64,000 nt of DNA from positions 124,001 through 188,000 of the forward strand of contig NW_020167533.1 in the NCBI RefSeq assembly GCF_001641265.1, written 5' to 3'. The DNA is from Pseudogymnoascus destructans (lineage: Eukaryota; Ascomycota; Leotiomycetes; Thelebolales; Thelebolaceae). A model generated the notes under the pieces. That model had not been told where the DNA came from and made no database searches. It saw only the letters and a program-made list of their open reading frames with translations. A program made the position numbers and the translations under genes. Shown here one piece after another: positions 52,286 to 64,000 of the stretch (its first letter is position 1; each line of letters opens with the position of its first letter).

Positions 52286-53930
52286 CTTCTATCATTTAGA
52301 AGTCAGCGTTACACGTAACTAACATTAGTAACACTTAATCCCCCTACTTAGCATGCTCTTAACCCTGCTTAAGCTCTTCTTCTCCCCCTTTAGCTTAGCT
52401 GCTACTGCCTTAACACTTAGTGCACATAATGTAGTAGTAGGCATGATGATAGAGGTGGTGTAGGAGGGGGCATAGGAGGAGGGCGCTAAGTTAGGGGCAG
52501 AGAAGGTTAGGCTTAGGAGGTAGATAGCAGACATTATAATGGTTGTTATAGGTGTGTTTAGTAGGGTAGGTAGTGTAGTGATTGTAGTAGTTGTTACGTT
52601 AGTTTAGTAGATGCTTAAAGCTCTTGATTATGTAAATGAAGCTAATGTTAATGCTAATGATAGAACAAAAAAGAGAACTTACTATCATCTCCCTATATAC
52701 TTTTCCCTACATCCTAATCTACCTATTACTATCTTTTTTTTCTCCCCCCCTATAACTATCCTGTAGATATCTACGCCTTATAGTATATAGGTTGTAGGAA
52801 TGCCATCTAGCTTACAAATCAAGCATTAGTAAGAGCTGTCTAACTAAACTCCCCTACTACTACCCACCTACACCTAAACAGCCTTATAACAACCCCCCTA
52901 TCATAGAGCTTTTATAGAGTATATAGTATAGGAATAGCACCCTTAGAGGCTAGAATTAACACTTCTTAAGGCTAGAATAGCTACATACTATTACTTAGAA
53001 TAGCTACACATCACCTATACGTCTAGGCTAGAATCGCCTCATCTAGGCTAGAATTGCCTTCTCTAGGCCACACTTATGACTACAAAACTAGACCCTACTA
53101 AAGGTATCTATAACACAATAGGGTAACAACGTAACTCCTTGCTACTATAGATCCTATAATAGAGCAACCTTAGGAGGTTGGTCTATTATAGGATCTATAG
53201 TTGCAATTCTAACAGTTAGCATAACAGTAGTAGCTAGAGTAAAGAGGGTGTGTGTAGGTGTCTAATTCCATTATGTATCATGTACTACCACAACTTCCTA
53301 GTTTATAACATGACATATATACTATCTACTACCCTATCTACTCCTCCTCTACTCCTCTACTAACCCCCTTAGCCTCGCTAGGTTATAGACATGTAGCAGA
53401 TGCCTTAATCCTCACTTCTCATTAGCCTAGCTATTGTTGCTAGGGCAAAATAATTCTTCATCTTCATACTTAAGTATGCTATAGGTGGTGTTGACTGTAT
53501 TGACTATACGTACTCCTACCCTACTATATGAGGATTTTTGTATAAGGTGCCTTCTTCTAAGGGTGTGCTCTCTTGCTTTTAAGATTAGAGAGAGGGGTTA
53601 TAATTAAAGCAGCTGTTAGTCATATTTGTGATTTAGAGTATTCTGTGATTCATAGCTGCCATTATAACACTACTTATTAAAGCCTTTCTTACCATATCTT
53701 CCTAATAAATTAGGCTTCATTATCCTACTGTCTTAGTACACTAATTCTAACAGGTCACATGTAACGCTATTTCCCAAGGTGAGTGACGTGAATTGCTATT
53801 ATTATAGACAAAAGCGTATTTGGTTTATTATATTATTATTCTCTCTTAAGATATCAAATATAGAGGGTATATATGCTATGGTGTACAATCGCCTATAAAC
53901 GCCAAACCTCGCAACAACCCTAAAGACTCG
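52286..53930. other. TA-rich decayed region without genes
   Basis: Very rich in CTA, TAG and TA steps with stops in all frames, the look of heavily RIP-mutated repeat DNA. No protein motif could be read through. Contains the hairpin at 53144-53201. Confidence 0.5.
53144..53201. repeat. Hairpin with 27 bp arms
   Basis: ACTATAGATCCTATAATAGA is mirrored on the right. The arms 53144-53170 and 53175-53201 pair with one mismatch and a 4-base loop. It may be a miniature inverted-repeat element or a foldback remnant. Confidence 0.75.
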
Positions 53931-54158
53931 AAGCCTGTTGCTTGAAGCCCATTATTGGTATAGGTACGACTCCCTAATCTCGTTGACTCCATCACTCATC
54001 TCGCGCGCCGCGTCCGCTCGCTTTGAGCAGTGCCAGGTCCCACCTTCATCTTGTCCATTTCGCCTCGCATCCCTTCCGTCTCTGCCCTCACGCCGTCCGC
54101 CTCTATTCTTGCCATCTTCAGCTCTAACTGCATCGCCTCTACTTTATTTGTTAAGACA

Positions 54159-55716
54159 CTACTCTACTCTGGCATGTCGTTCGCTGCATGCCAGACCGCC
54201 AACTGCGGAGACGTCACGTACTCCGGGGGCGGGATCGGCGGTCTCGCGCTCTTTGCTAGTTCCAGCTCCACGACCGCCTTCTCTGCCCTGTTTACCATCT
54301 GCAAGGCCTCTCCCGAGCTCTTCTATCATCCTTGTCATCAGCTCTGATCTCGTCTCTGCCCTCACCTTGTCTAGCTCCGCTCTCATCTTATCCCTCGCTT
54401 CCTCAAACTCGGCTCTCATCTCCGCTCTCACTCCTTCCATTTGAAGTGCCAACTTACCACTTTCCCCCGACGCGTACCTTCCCTGCCACCACCGACCCGA
54501 GTTCGTTGTCTTCCTCCCCCAGTGCCTCAATATACCTCTGTCTAAACACATCCCGCATCTTTCCTGACGGCACCCACTCGTCCTCCCACCTCACCAATCC
54601 CCGACCCGTATTCCAATGCCCCTCCCACCACGTCCGCGCCGCCCGCAACTGCGCCATCGACTTCTCGCACAGTCGATGCGGAATCCCAATAATGCGCCGC
54701 TCTCCTTGGTAGCACCGAAGGTCCCCCCACCGCGCCGTACTACTTAATACTCTGTATATCGACGTACTGCATCCCGTTTGTTTTCCTAGCCGTGTAGTTC
54801 TCGCGGAACAACAGAGCGTCCTTCCAGCTCTCTCGCACCTCGGGATCGTCTCTCCAGCTCTCGCGCGGGACCGCGAGAGCGGCAAGTACTTTTTCCAGAA
54901 GTTAAGCAGCGACGTCTTCGCCCCGACCGATTTGAACGACTGGATACCTATAAAAGTGACGATTGCATCCTCCGGCCCCGACACGTCGACGCTGAGGACG
55001 ACAATGGGGTGGTCCACGCTATTAGGATGAGGATGTAGCAGGTTTATGTCCTCGGGGTTCTTGTAGTGGGGGGGGGGGCAGAGGAGGCACCCGGGGCTGA
55101 TATCCCACAGCGCTGGGCGCCCTTCCCAGCCTTCGGCTCGTTTGAGGAGCTTGGTGGTGTAGGGCGCAAAGGCGGGGCCATAATCCATGTCCCGCTGTGC
55201 GAGCCATTTTCTATCGGTTTCATGCATCGCTGGAGTTGCTGTGGCGGGTCCTAAAAACGAGCGGTACCCACGACCCCTCCTCTTGCGATGCACCGACGGC
55301 ATGGGGGTTTTGGTCACCGCTGGTGCTGCTGCGGCGGTAGGTTGACCAGGACTCCGTTCATTGATAGGTGCGGCGAATTGTTCGATATCAGGCGTTTGTA
55401 GCGAATCGTCCTTATGCGGCGATGAGGCTGCTTCGATCAGGGTGGCTGGTCCAGCCCCTTCTGGCGCCGCCGGTGATGCTTCGGAGGCAGATTGTGGTGG
55501 CACAGATGTGGAACTATCACCTGATAGCTCAGTCCCTTCGAACGCTTCTGGTGCTACTTTGTTGGTGGACTGTGATGGGGTGGACTGTGATGGTGTGGGC
55601 GTGGGCGTGGGCGGGGAAATGTCGTGGGTAGTAGGGTCTAGATGGGTCCCTTGGCCAGGGAGATCGGAGGAACTGCTCCCTATTCCAGGCCCTTCCCGTA
55701 TATCATAGTTGGACAA
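54159..55716 (-). pseudogene. Conserved fungal hypothetical protein with coiled-coil C-terminus, frameshifted
   Basis: From the ATG at 55716 (MSNYDIREGPGIGSSSSDLP) the first 150 residues are a Ser/Thr/Pro-rich disordered region ending in a basic patch (VHRKRRGRGYRSFLG). A conserved-looking part follows (GCLLCPPPHYKNPEDINLLH, then DHPIVVLSVDVSGPEDAIVT), like a widespread Pezizomycotina family with the core HPVVVLS and an unknown role. Between about 54870 and 54765 the better frame is another one (SWRDDPEVRESWKDALLFRE, TARKTNGMQYVDIQS), after which the first frame is again the sensible one, implying two compensating indels. Near 54480 a further shift leads to a charged coiled coil (MEGVRAEMRAEFEEARDKMR) to about 54159. 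Three shifts suggest a pseudogene; assembly errors are the alternative. Confidence 0.5.
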
Positions 55717-55857
55717 GTATTTTTCTAGCTTGATGTTCGGATTTATTGTCTTGGGTTATGCCCTCGCAGCGGTGGTAGCAAGGTTTTTGAAGACGTGGTT
55801 CGGCGCATTGCTGTCCAGTTGGTTCGCACATCTATTGTGCTATCCCGAGTGGACAGC

Positions 55858-56313
55858 CTAGGGGCGTGGGAATCTTGAGTGACGCGATAAAAGACAGAGT
55901 CCTCCCTTTTTTGTTGTGCGTCGACAAGGACAGACGAGCCCTCCCCGGCCTTTCAAGGGGTCGAATCCTGCTGGTCGATCTGCTCTCTCAGCTGACCCTC
56001 TGGAGGCAGCAGCGAGGTTAGGTTCAAGTATCGCCGGGGCGCTTTTCCAGTCTTTTGGCTGAGATCTATGGGCGGCGGCGTCGTTCGGATTAAGTCTGCC
56101 AGGGCCCTTTCGCATCTTTCGCCTTGCGGGTCGTCTTGGGAGCGACCCATAGTAAGGGGGGGCTCGTCCTATGCCTGCCCAGACATACTGGTATCGCCGG
56201 CGCCTGAAATATAGCATTGTGCATTTTAACTTTGGTGGTTTGGGGGGGTGCGATGGACAAAAAGAGGATGTTGGGTGCTTTGCAGGCTGAAGTCTTGGCA
56301 AGGCTGTTATCAC
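55858..56313 (-). other. Possible degraded coding segment
   Basis: Two overlapping minus-strand frames, one reading DLIRTTPPPIDLSQKTGKAP and then RRYLNLTSLLPPEGQLREQI, have protein-like composition but no domain and stop at a TGA near 55955. Could be the 3' part of an unknown gene. Confidence 0.25.
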
Positions 56314-56411
56314 TTTTTGGGGCGGTGTTTGAGACGTGGAGTGCCGAGGAGAAAGAGGCTTTTGAGAGGGAGTTGAGGAGGATAGTCCCGGGGGCGGTGG
56401 AGACTTTCTAG
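56253..56411 (+). CDS. Small ORF, hypothetical
   Basis: 52 codons from the ATG at 56253 (MDKKRMLGALQAEVLARLLS), amphipathic and charged, ending IVPGAVETF. No signal peptide or family. It may be a true small protein or a fragment of an older gene. Confidence 0.25.
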   Translation: MDKKRMLGALQAEVLARLLSLFGAVFETWSAEEKEAFERELRRIVPGAVETF

Positions 56412-56553
56412 AGGGGGGTTAGCCAGAGGGTTATGAAGAGGTGGGGATACCTATGAGGACTTATGTCGTAACCGCCAGGAAGTAAGGCGAAGGCGGCGGC
56501 AATATACCGCTGTCTTTTATTGAAATAAAAATAACACCCAAACCTTACCCACC

Positions 56554-56842
56554 ATGATAGAACGACTAACTGCCGCAATAGCGGCCACCTCCCCAATGAC
56601 CCTCATGCTCTCCCAAAGTGCCCTCTTCATAACCCTCTAGCTAACCCTCCGCCGCCACGTCTCCCTCCACGGCCCAATCCCCGGTGCCCGTACCTTGACC
56701 ACAATTAACAGCTGGTTATACGCCATAGTCTCCCTAGGCCTCGTCATCACCCTCTCCCCCTCCAACGAACTCCTGGCCCGCCGCCTCTACCACGCCTCCA
56801 AGTTTTACGAGTATATCGACATCCTCAATGTTTTATGCTGAA
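56554..56842 (+). pseudogene. Fatty-acid elongase (ELO)-like fragment
   Basis: The + strand reads MIERLTAAIAATSPMTLMLS, an in-frame TAG where Gln would fit, then HGPIPGARTLTTINSWLYAI and RRLYHASKFYEYIDILNVL before a stop. The motif SKFYEYIDI with the preceding membrane segment resembles the start of the GNS1/SUR4/ELO domain in fungal elongase-like proteins. The rest of the protein, including the HxxHH site, is absent. Short relic. Confidence 0.4.
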
Positions 56843-57234
56843 TATGTAGAGACGCTGCAAGGAATTTTGGAGTTCGCATTTGGTATATTATTTCCTAGCG
56901 CATTGGAGGATTGGAAAATTACGTATTATGGTTGTGACTGAAATCCTAAGTTCCGCTTACTTCAAGTAGAAAACTTTGTTTTCAGATAGGGATGGTGCAT
57001 TATAAAGTATATATTTTATACTATGGGCGTGCATAGTAGTATATAGGTTGGATACTCAGCAGTTCAATCACAGAATCTCAGCTTCCACCTCAGAAATGAA
57101 ATATGTTCCAGCCTCTCCATCAAACCGAATTGGCGTTTCGGCGTTTCGGCGTTGCAGCCCTCCGCAAAAAGAAGTTCTTTAAACCGAAGCTATCGTCTCT
57201 TGATTGCTCGTTGCAGGAGCGTGTTTAATGCACC
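56843..57234. other. Intergenic, AT-rich
   Basis: No gene recognised. GGCGTTTC is repeated in tandem near 57130-57150. Confidence 0.35.
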
Positions 57235-57576
57235 TTATTGCCACGAGGGACATGCATCCCAGTAGAGCTTAATATTATTGTCCGCATCATTCATTGGAGT
57301 CCGCGTTGGCTCTCCATGGTAATCGACGCCGTTTGCTGCATTGGCGAAACGTGACCCATCTTGCGAGATCCAGGCATATTTCTCGTCTTCGCAGTTAAGC
57401 CAGTAGGGATCTCTTTTGCCTCTAATGAATTCGTCAAGGTGGCAGACGGGGTGCCGACCCGACGAAACCTTTGCCGTCATTGGCCATTTACAGGTGTATA
57501 GATACCCTCGAAGTTAACAATGCATGATTGGGCCAATTGGAAGAGGGCGACGAGAGTGAAAATAAGTAGCTTCATA
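57235..57576 (-). pseudogene. Small secreted cysteine-containing protein (effector-like), one frameshift
   Basis: From the ATG at 57576 the minus strand reads MKLLIFTLVALFQLAQSCIV, a clear signal peptide with cleavage expected after AQS. The frame continues to NFEG, then meets a stop. One base more in the GGG at about 57510 joins it to YLYTCKWPMTAKVSSGRHPV and on to a C-terminus DADNNIKLYWDACPSWQ ending at 57235. The joined product is about 113 residues with five Cys after the signal and no known domain. Size and signal peptide fit a secreted fungal protein of the effector-candidate type. Whether the frameshift is real is open; a very short intron is less likely because no GT...AG fits. It stands alone between relics. 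Confidence 0.45.
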
Positions 57577-58103
57577 CTGGCGGATGGTGGATTAGACTGT
57601 AGGGAGCCAAGGAGCATGGATTTTATGCGAATTGTTTTGGGATTTCAGGTTGATCACTGATAATGTTAGATTCGTAATAGAACCATAGCCAAAAAACCTA
57701 GGGGAGAGCCCACTTAAATAGAAAACCGAAGGAGATACCGATTTGATAATAATATGACCGATCGAGATCAAATTCAAGCTGATTGAGGTTGCGTTATATG
57801 TTTCAACGTAGGTGCCTCGAGCCTCGAGCTCTCCTGTTAGAATTGTCGCATATCACCTAAACCGTACAGGGTCTACGCAAGGGGGTGCCATGGCTGTTCG
57901 AACTTGTGGTTGTGGGAACACCATTTTGCACTCTCCTGAATCGGGCCTCATACCATTACAGCTTGGAAGCAAGGGCGAAACAAGGGTGTAACACCAGGTT
58001 TTTTTATGACAGGCGCATTATATCGTAGCCGAACTAACTCTGTAAGCACCCTGGTATATTAATCCAAATTTGTACGACCACAGCCCAAAAACCTCCACCA
58101 TCA
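57577..58103. other. Intergenic
   Basis: Upstream of the secreted-protein candidate and 3' of the helicase gene. No gene seen. Confidence 0.4.
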
Positions 58104-61100
58104 TCATTTATCGGCCATACTCGGCGGTTTCCATGATCCTGAGCCGCCCATCCGTTTCTCCCAACCCCCCATACCCATTCTGGCCCCATAACTCTTCCTG
58201 CCCGGTTGCGCCCTCGCTCGATCCTCAGTCGTAGTATGTAGACTAGTCGGACGGGTTGCCGTTGTAACTATAGAGTTTGATGGCAGAGGCAATCGCGGCG
58301 CCTCATGTTCCTTGCGTCCCGGCTCGGGCCTTGGCGGCGAGCTTGATAAGAAGATATAGTTGCTCCCATTGGACTCCGGGGGTGTAAAGGCACGGATGTT
58401 CCGCCGGTTGGTGGTAGTGGAGGTTGTGCCACCAATCCGGTGCCGTGATAGGGTCGGGCAGATTGTAGGAGGCACATAAGGTGCGGTTTGAGCGGGTATA
58501 GCGGTTAGAGGGTTCCCTCGTTGTGAGAGCGTCGGCCCGTGGTTCATACGAGGTAGGGACATAGAGGGTTGGGTTGTATGTGTTTGACGAGTGGCAGTAA
58601 TAGCCGTGGTAGGCTCATTAGCCTTGCTATTTTGAGGCTTTCCAAAGTATGCCGCCAGGCTAGGTTGCCCTTCCGGTCGCTTGGTGGATCGTTTGGTACT
58701 CTTTTTGTCGGCGACTTCATCATCATCAAAGGTATATGGTCGTTTGGCACTTCCAGCGCCGCTCAGGTTCACAGGTTGTTCTCGAAGTACCGCTGCAGCT
58801 GTGGAGAAAGCGGGAGTGGTAGTCATTGTGGTGGTGTAGCTCGGCTTCCAGGGTTCATTGTTTCTCTTGTCAATCAATGGTCTCTCATGCGCAAGGGACT
58901 TCCTTGCTTCAGCACACTGTGCCGTGCCATCCCACCGATCCCAGGTCTTTGGGGGGCGTGCCTTTGCCGTTCCATCCTCTGGCCACAAATCATCCTCTTG
59001 GCTTGGAAGTGGCAGCTCGTCTGGCGTAAAGGTAATCTTTGGTACCCCAAGCCTAAGAATTGCCGCGATATCCGGAATGACGTTCTGTTTGCTGAATGAA
59101 GGCCCTTTCTGTCCGAAGTGCAGCAAAAGAGAGGTTGGCGTGAGGAAATTCGACGGCCTGGTTGACTCCCTTCTTGAATCAATGAGCGGGTAGCTCACAT
59201 ACAGCAATGCCTTAGCTCGCGTCATTCCTACATAGAGGAGCCTTCGCTCCTCATCTGTATCGTCGGCTCTACCATTGGGGATACTGCCATCATAAGCTCC
59301 TGGTATAAACACAACTGGCCACTCCAAGCCCTTTGCTGCATGAATGGTAGAGATTGTGACCCGTGGCTTGTCTTCGCCTTCGGCATCTTTCGCTCGTTTG
59401 TCTGTCGCCAGTGATATTTTCGCCAGAAAATTCGAGAGAGGCGTTGAAAGCTCGTTTTGTTCCAGGCCGTCTACTTCTGGCAGAGGCTCGTCATTATAGT
59501 CTGACGATTCAGGATCATCTGCTTCTTCCGCCAGTGCCAAAATTTCCTTCACGTTCTCCAAACGCGATTGGTAGTCCTCCTCATCAGGATATGTCTTTTT
59601 CAAGTAATCTTCAAGCTCTACGGCCTCTATGACATGCTTCATCAAGGATGCAATCGTATGCCCTTCTTCGTCACTAAGCTTTTTCCGTGCATCCTTTATG
59701 ATTTTCATAAATTGTGAGATCCCATTTCGAGCTTTCGCTGAGAGTCCGGTTGCGAGTGGACCCTTTTCCATCAACTCCCAAATAGACATCCGTTTCTGAT
59801 CAGCCTCCTCGATGAGTGATTTAACGGTTACATCGCCAACGCCACGCTTTGGAAGGTTCACAACCTCAGCAAAAGCATTGTTGTCTGCAGGGTTGCTGAT
59901 CACTCTCAGATAGTACAGAATAAGTCTGACCTCAACTCGGTCGTAAAATGCTCGCCCACCTGTGACGATCAGCAGATGTATATTATGTCTTGATGATGAG
60001 CGTTTATGACAAGAGCATTAACTCACCAACCATCCGATACAGAACTCCCGCTTTGCCAAGGTATGTTTCGATATGCCGCGATAAATACGCCGATCTTAGT
60101 AAAATAGCCACATCGCCGTACGTTATCAAACCGCCCGTAAGGGTAACGCAGCGCCTAATTTCATGCATAATCCAGTCCCCCTCAACTTCCGCAGACTCGA
60201 GAGTTCTCAAAACAGGCCTTGTCCCCACCGTATGCGTCGCCAACAGACTCTTATCGATCCTACTCGTATCTTGTTGAATGATCTTTAACGAAGCGGCCAG
60301 AATGGCGCCGGACGAGCGGTAGTTCTCCTCAAGAGAAATGGTGATAGTATCCGGATATTGTCGTAATAGACTCAGATAGTTCTTGACTTCTGCAGACCGG
60401 AAGCCGTAGATACTCTGGTCTGGGTCTCCTACGATAGTAACTTTCTTTCGTGATGCAGCCATGAGGCGCATTAGATCAAATTGGACTAGGTTCGTGTCCT
60501 GAAACTCATCTATCAATACTGCCTCGACATTGGAGACACACTGTGGGTGGTCGCGGAGTAGGTCCACGCAGCGCAGAAGGAGATCATCAAAATCGAGTAA
60601 ATTTGCACTCTTCAGGGTCGCTTCGTACTCTGTGTATATGGCATCAATTTGCTGCACCTCTTTGTTGTTATTCTTTATCGCCTTTTCCATTTTCTCGCCC
60701 CAGCCGCCTTTCGCCTTTCGGTCACTGATCTTATTTTTCGTCGCTTTCGGATCAGCCATAAAGTTATTCTTCTTGATAATTCGTTTGATAACGGTCTCCG
60801 AATCATGCTGGTCCGCCACACCAAACCCCTTCTTGATGCCGATGAGATACCCGTAGCTGCGTAGATATCTTACAGAAATGCTATGGAACGTCCCCAGAAT
60901 TAATTTCTGCTCTCTGTCATCCCCAAGCAGCTTCCCAATCCGCTCTTGCATCTCATTGGCAGCCTTCTTGGTGAACGTCGCGACAATGATATTTTGTGCT
61001 TGTAACCCGGATGCGAGCAGCCATGCGACGCGCGAAGTGAGCGTGTGCGTTTTACCACTGCCAGGCCCAGCCAGAATAGCGAGCTGCTGAGCGGGCGAAG

Positions 61101-61152
61101 AAACGGCATCGCGCTGGGATTCATTAAGATTCGATAGAAGAGCAGCAAACAT
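58104..61152 (-). CDS. Srs2-type UvrD/REP DNA helicase
   Basis: Two exons: 61152-60027 and 59959-58104, joined by a 67 bp intron (GTGAGT...CACAG) in frame. About 993 residues. The start MFAALLSNLNESQRDAVSSP is chosen because the Q-motif and Walker A follow at the usual distance; an in-frame ATG at 61383 would add 77 unlikely residues. All SF1A motifs are present: Walker A AGPGSGKTHTLTSR, Ia ATFTKKAANEM, II VLIDEFQDTNLVQFD, III VGDPDQSIYGFRSAE, V STIHAAKGLEWPVVFIPG and VI RRLLYVGMTRAKALLYV. The C-terminal 350 residues are low complexity with a PIP-like segment (GQPSLAAYFGKPQ), which fits Srs2, where the tail contacts PCNA and Rad51. It unwinds DNA 3' to 5' and strips Rad51 filaments, limiting recombination. 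Intact. Confidence 0.92.
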
Positions 61153-61830
61153 GGCGAGGTTCAGGCGATTCGATAAGAGCGTCGCGATCCTGAGCACGCT
61201 CGGATTGAATTCCCCGAACTGCTCCGTCACAGACAAGAGAAACGGGGCAAAATTGGTAGTGGGAATGATTAATCGTACGCAAGCCAATCGGTCCGTAGAA
61301 TGGGAACATAGGCCCGTCGTCGATTCCTTACCACCGTCTTGCGCCGTTTTCCAACCCTGGAGCAGTAAACAGTCGCGTCTCAAGTCGAGTCTAGTGACTA
61401 ATAGTATGAGGGTGGATAAGGCCCGGAATAGTTAAATCTTCAAAGAAAGATCATTATAATCAACCTGGATACCCGAATGGCTTCCAATGGGCAAGTCGTG
61501 AGGCGTTACCGTCGTCCTCGGTATTGTTGTCGCGTTATATTGTCGCAGCCATGGATTGATCCCGACGTCTCGCGTCATCACGTGATCAATATCTAATCTA
61601 ATCTTATCTCCCATTATCACCAACCAATTCATCATCCACCTCGTCACCACCAATCCATCTTCTCAATGCTAAACACAAGATTACAGTGCCTGGGTTTTTA
61701 GCAATGCCAGGGAGCACAGAGTACGTGTGTAAAGGCTTCAAACTCGGTGCATTAGCACGTAGAGTATACAACTTTTTATCCTCTTGGCCGTCAGTTTCAC
61801 GAGGGTAAATTGAACGGATCAGGTACCCAA
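61153..61830. other. Helicase upstream region
   Basis: Promoter and leader of the helicase gene. No other gene recognised. Confidence 0.4.
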
Positions 61831-62373
61831 TTAGCCAACCGAGCAAAGCCAGAACTCTTGCTGATCACTGCAGAAACCCGGATTCACATACTCTTCAACA
61901 AGTCGCGCCAGCCCCGCTGCTTGCGGGGGACAGCGAGGAATGCTAATCGCTAGGCTAGAGTACCAGAGGTGGACTCGCCGACCCAAATCAGTTTGGTGAT
62001 CCGAAGCAAGCTTCATGGTCTCCATGAGCTGAGGCCAGACACTACCCAGGGCAAAAAAGTCTGTGCGAATGCACCTCCTCTGCTAGAGTTGGGCGATCTG
62101 CTCCCTAAATGCCCGTCGGAGGGCCCTAATACGTTGCCATGCCGAGACTAGGACGCTCCATGGCGGCAGCAGCCGTCGTTCTGGTGCAGGGATAGGCCCA
62201 TGTAAAACATGAAATGAGGGCCCTTGCAACTTCCCAGATTTGACCACTGGAGCAAGTTCAGCCCCCCAGGAAATCCTGCGCCACCACTTGACCGGGTCTC
62301 TGTCTCTGTCGCTAGGCACCATAATACCAAAGCGTTCTCTGATTTGCGAGAATGACGGGATCCGTGGCAGCAT
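61831..62373 (-). pseudogene. Unknown protein interrupted by one TAG
   Basis: A single minus-strand frame runs from MLPRIPSFSQIRERFGIMVP (62373) through KWWRRISWGAELAPVVKSG and RALRRAFREQIAQL, a TAG at 62083-62085, and on to DFFALGSVWPQLMETMKLAS, SSLAISIPRCPPQAAGLARL and a stop at 61831. The frame is the same on both sides, so one base change explains the break. Total about 180 codons. No family recognised; the composition is that of a real protein (Trp, Arg, Pro). CAG-to-TAG would be the simplest change. Confidence 0.35.
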
Positions 62374-64000
62374 TAACAGTTCCCCGCGTTACTAACTGGA
62401 AGCCTCGCGGCCACGGTTTTCGGGTTGCTTGCTGCCCTCCTCGGGCCATTGCAGGTGCCGAGGAACGCTAATAGCTGTTTTGGCTCGTGTGTTTCGAGTT
62501 GCATGTGTACAACGTGCCACGGAAAGTTTCGACTCGATGGACAGAGAAGGCCGTGCCGGCGTGAGACACGCGTCTCTCTCGTCTTGCGGTGAAAATGGCA
62601 CTGACTGCCTGGACCCGCCTCATAGTAGTTTGGAGAGGCCCTAGGCTTCGGGTTTCTTGTCGCCGCTTGGGAGATTGATAGTGATCTATTAAACTGGGAT
62701 GGATTAATTCAGAAAAAGGAACTAGTGGCAACACTTGGAAGGTGGGGGCTCGGGGCAATCTCATCACATGTCGCTGGGCCTATAATGTCATACATATAGT
62801 GTCCACTTTCACCACAGGACCTGAAAAAGGGGAGCCTCGCCAAACATGACATGGGTTGTCGTGAAATGTCAACCAGAGATTGAACTGAGTGTGTTCGGGC
62901 AACTCTACGAATCCCGCCGTCTATCCCTGCTCATTTCTAATTAGCTACTACCAACATTATGGGAAATATTCCGTGACGCACGGAAAGCTCGATGGTGTAT
63001 AGGGCTCAACATCCAATATTTCAAGATCGCAATGAGAATGGGAGTTGCTGTGTATTTCCGGGCACAGTGCCGCACATCTTTGGGCTTCTTTTGCTGAGTC
63101 TCGCGGCCTTGATATCCCCACGCAGTTGAAACTACTACAATGTGAACACCACGCTGGTAGCGTGGCTTGAAGAGGCGCGTGGAGAAACAATGAGCTGCAT
63201 CATCCGTCACTTTCTTTTAGCTGCATATGGTCAAATTCATGGAGTTCACGTTGCTATGAAGGTAGCCTAGGCCAATGATGTTCTGCTAGCCTGGGACATC
63301 GTGGTGCAGGAGAGAAGTACTCCACATGCAAGGCTCCGTACACCTACATGGTCGGCGAGTTTTTGGGAGTGGCGAGATAAAAAAAATATCAGAGGCACTC
63401 GAGTACGTTTTGCGTCGCATTACATGTGGTGAACAACACAGAGAGCCTGTGAAGCAGCATCCACCATGGTGCAAGCGGTTCCCTGACATGCAGTACGACG
63501 ATCATGTTATCGGCTCCGGATAGCTGGAATATGAAAAGCCGGTATGGCCAGGGTTGCTGATGGCTCATTTTCGTACCGTCGTTGCATCCTCTGGGGCCAA
63601 AACAACCCTGTCTGGATTGTGGGCTGGCCCGTCACAACCACGACGACCTATCCCAGGCTGTGGAGAACGACGTCGGGCTGGGATTGCGTGGGAGAGACGA
63701 AGTGGGCTAATACAAGCATGGCACCGACGGTGGAAAATCAGCTGGGAATTATTGGATCTGTCTCGGGCAGATTGACTGAAAGGCGCAGTACAGGCATGTT
63801 CACGGCAGAGCCAAATGAAATCTCGATCCTGAATACTATAGTGATCATGGTGAGAAGGCGGGTGATTCAGTTTTTGAGCCCAATGAGGTGGATGTATTTG
63901 CCCTACGTACCTACAGTTTTGTAGGTCCTCGCCCTCACATACAGTACATAATCAGCACTTTTTATACGGATTAGGTCTCTTGTATAACCTCACTCGTACA
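62374..64000. other. No recognised gene to the window end
   Basis: Open frames such as 63544-63924 (+), 62941-63210 (-) and 62429-62644 (+) have no domain, signal peptide or splice context, and overlap one another. I see no RNA gene, repeat or transposon here. Confidence 0.35.

Noticed and set aside
63544..63924. 126-codon + strand frame
   Set aside because: No start context, domain or composition like the host genes; competing frames overlap.

Overview
This is nuclear DNA of a filamentous ascomycete (Pezizomycotina; a leotiomycete-like fungus is a guess). Evidence: short 45-131 bp introns with GT...AG ends and CTAAC/CTGAC branch points; a FunK1 kinase, an Srs2-type helicase, a CSC1/OSCA channel and a Yuh1-type UCH; and a mobile fraction of Fot1/pogo, Tc1, Harbinger and hAT DNA transposons plus Ty3/gypsy retroelements. 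GC-rich host blocks alternate with AT-richer repeat blocks.

Layout. 0-6.2 kb: the 3' part of a folliculin-interacting-protein-like gene and a coiled-coil gene. 6.3-26.7 kb: a transposon block holding a pogo-family element (6282-8064), a Tc1 element (9446-10814), a gypsy element (10817-17159, target duplication CCGTA) with an extra antisense two-exon gene, a solo LTR, and a second, nearly intact gypsy element (19118-25083, duplication GTGGA) that split a hAT transposase relic; then an APH-like kinase remnant. 27.4-29.9 kb: an intact FunK1 kinase gene. 30-38.1 kb: the most remarkable part. One F-box/LRR-like host gene lies in four pieces. It was hit by a pogo-family transposon, a 2,861 bp block (32465-35325) with one end in that transposon and the other in the host gene then inverted, and two further intact pogo elements (30020-32010 and 35817-37677) inserted. 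Reading the block in its original orientation and skipping the insertions brings back both the transposase frame and the host frame at every junction. 38.2-42 kb: a pogo relic, a Harbinger relic and a solo LTR. 42.9-47.3 kb: UCH and CSC1 genes. 47.4-48.5 kb: simple repeats. 48.9-53.9 kb: a pogo relic, a 2.45 kb palindrome built from two inverted LTRs, and a TA-rich decayed stretch. 54-57.6 kb: broken or small genes, including a secreted-protein candidate. 58.1-61.2 kb: the Srs2-type helicase. 61.2-64 kb: mostly empty, with one pseudogene.

The host genes do not form a pathway. The window records how transposons dismantle the sequence around a few housekeeping genes. Differences between LTR pairs are all transitions, and many relic stops are TAG or TGA, which fits repeat-induced point mutation (RIP) or CpG decay. 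Several otherwise sound genes carry single-base frameshifts, one of them in a C12 run, so either decay or assembly error is possible there.
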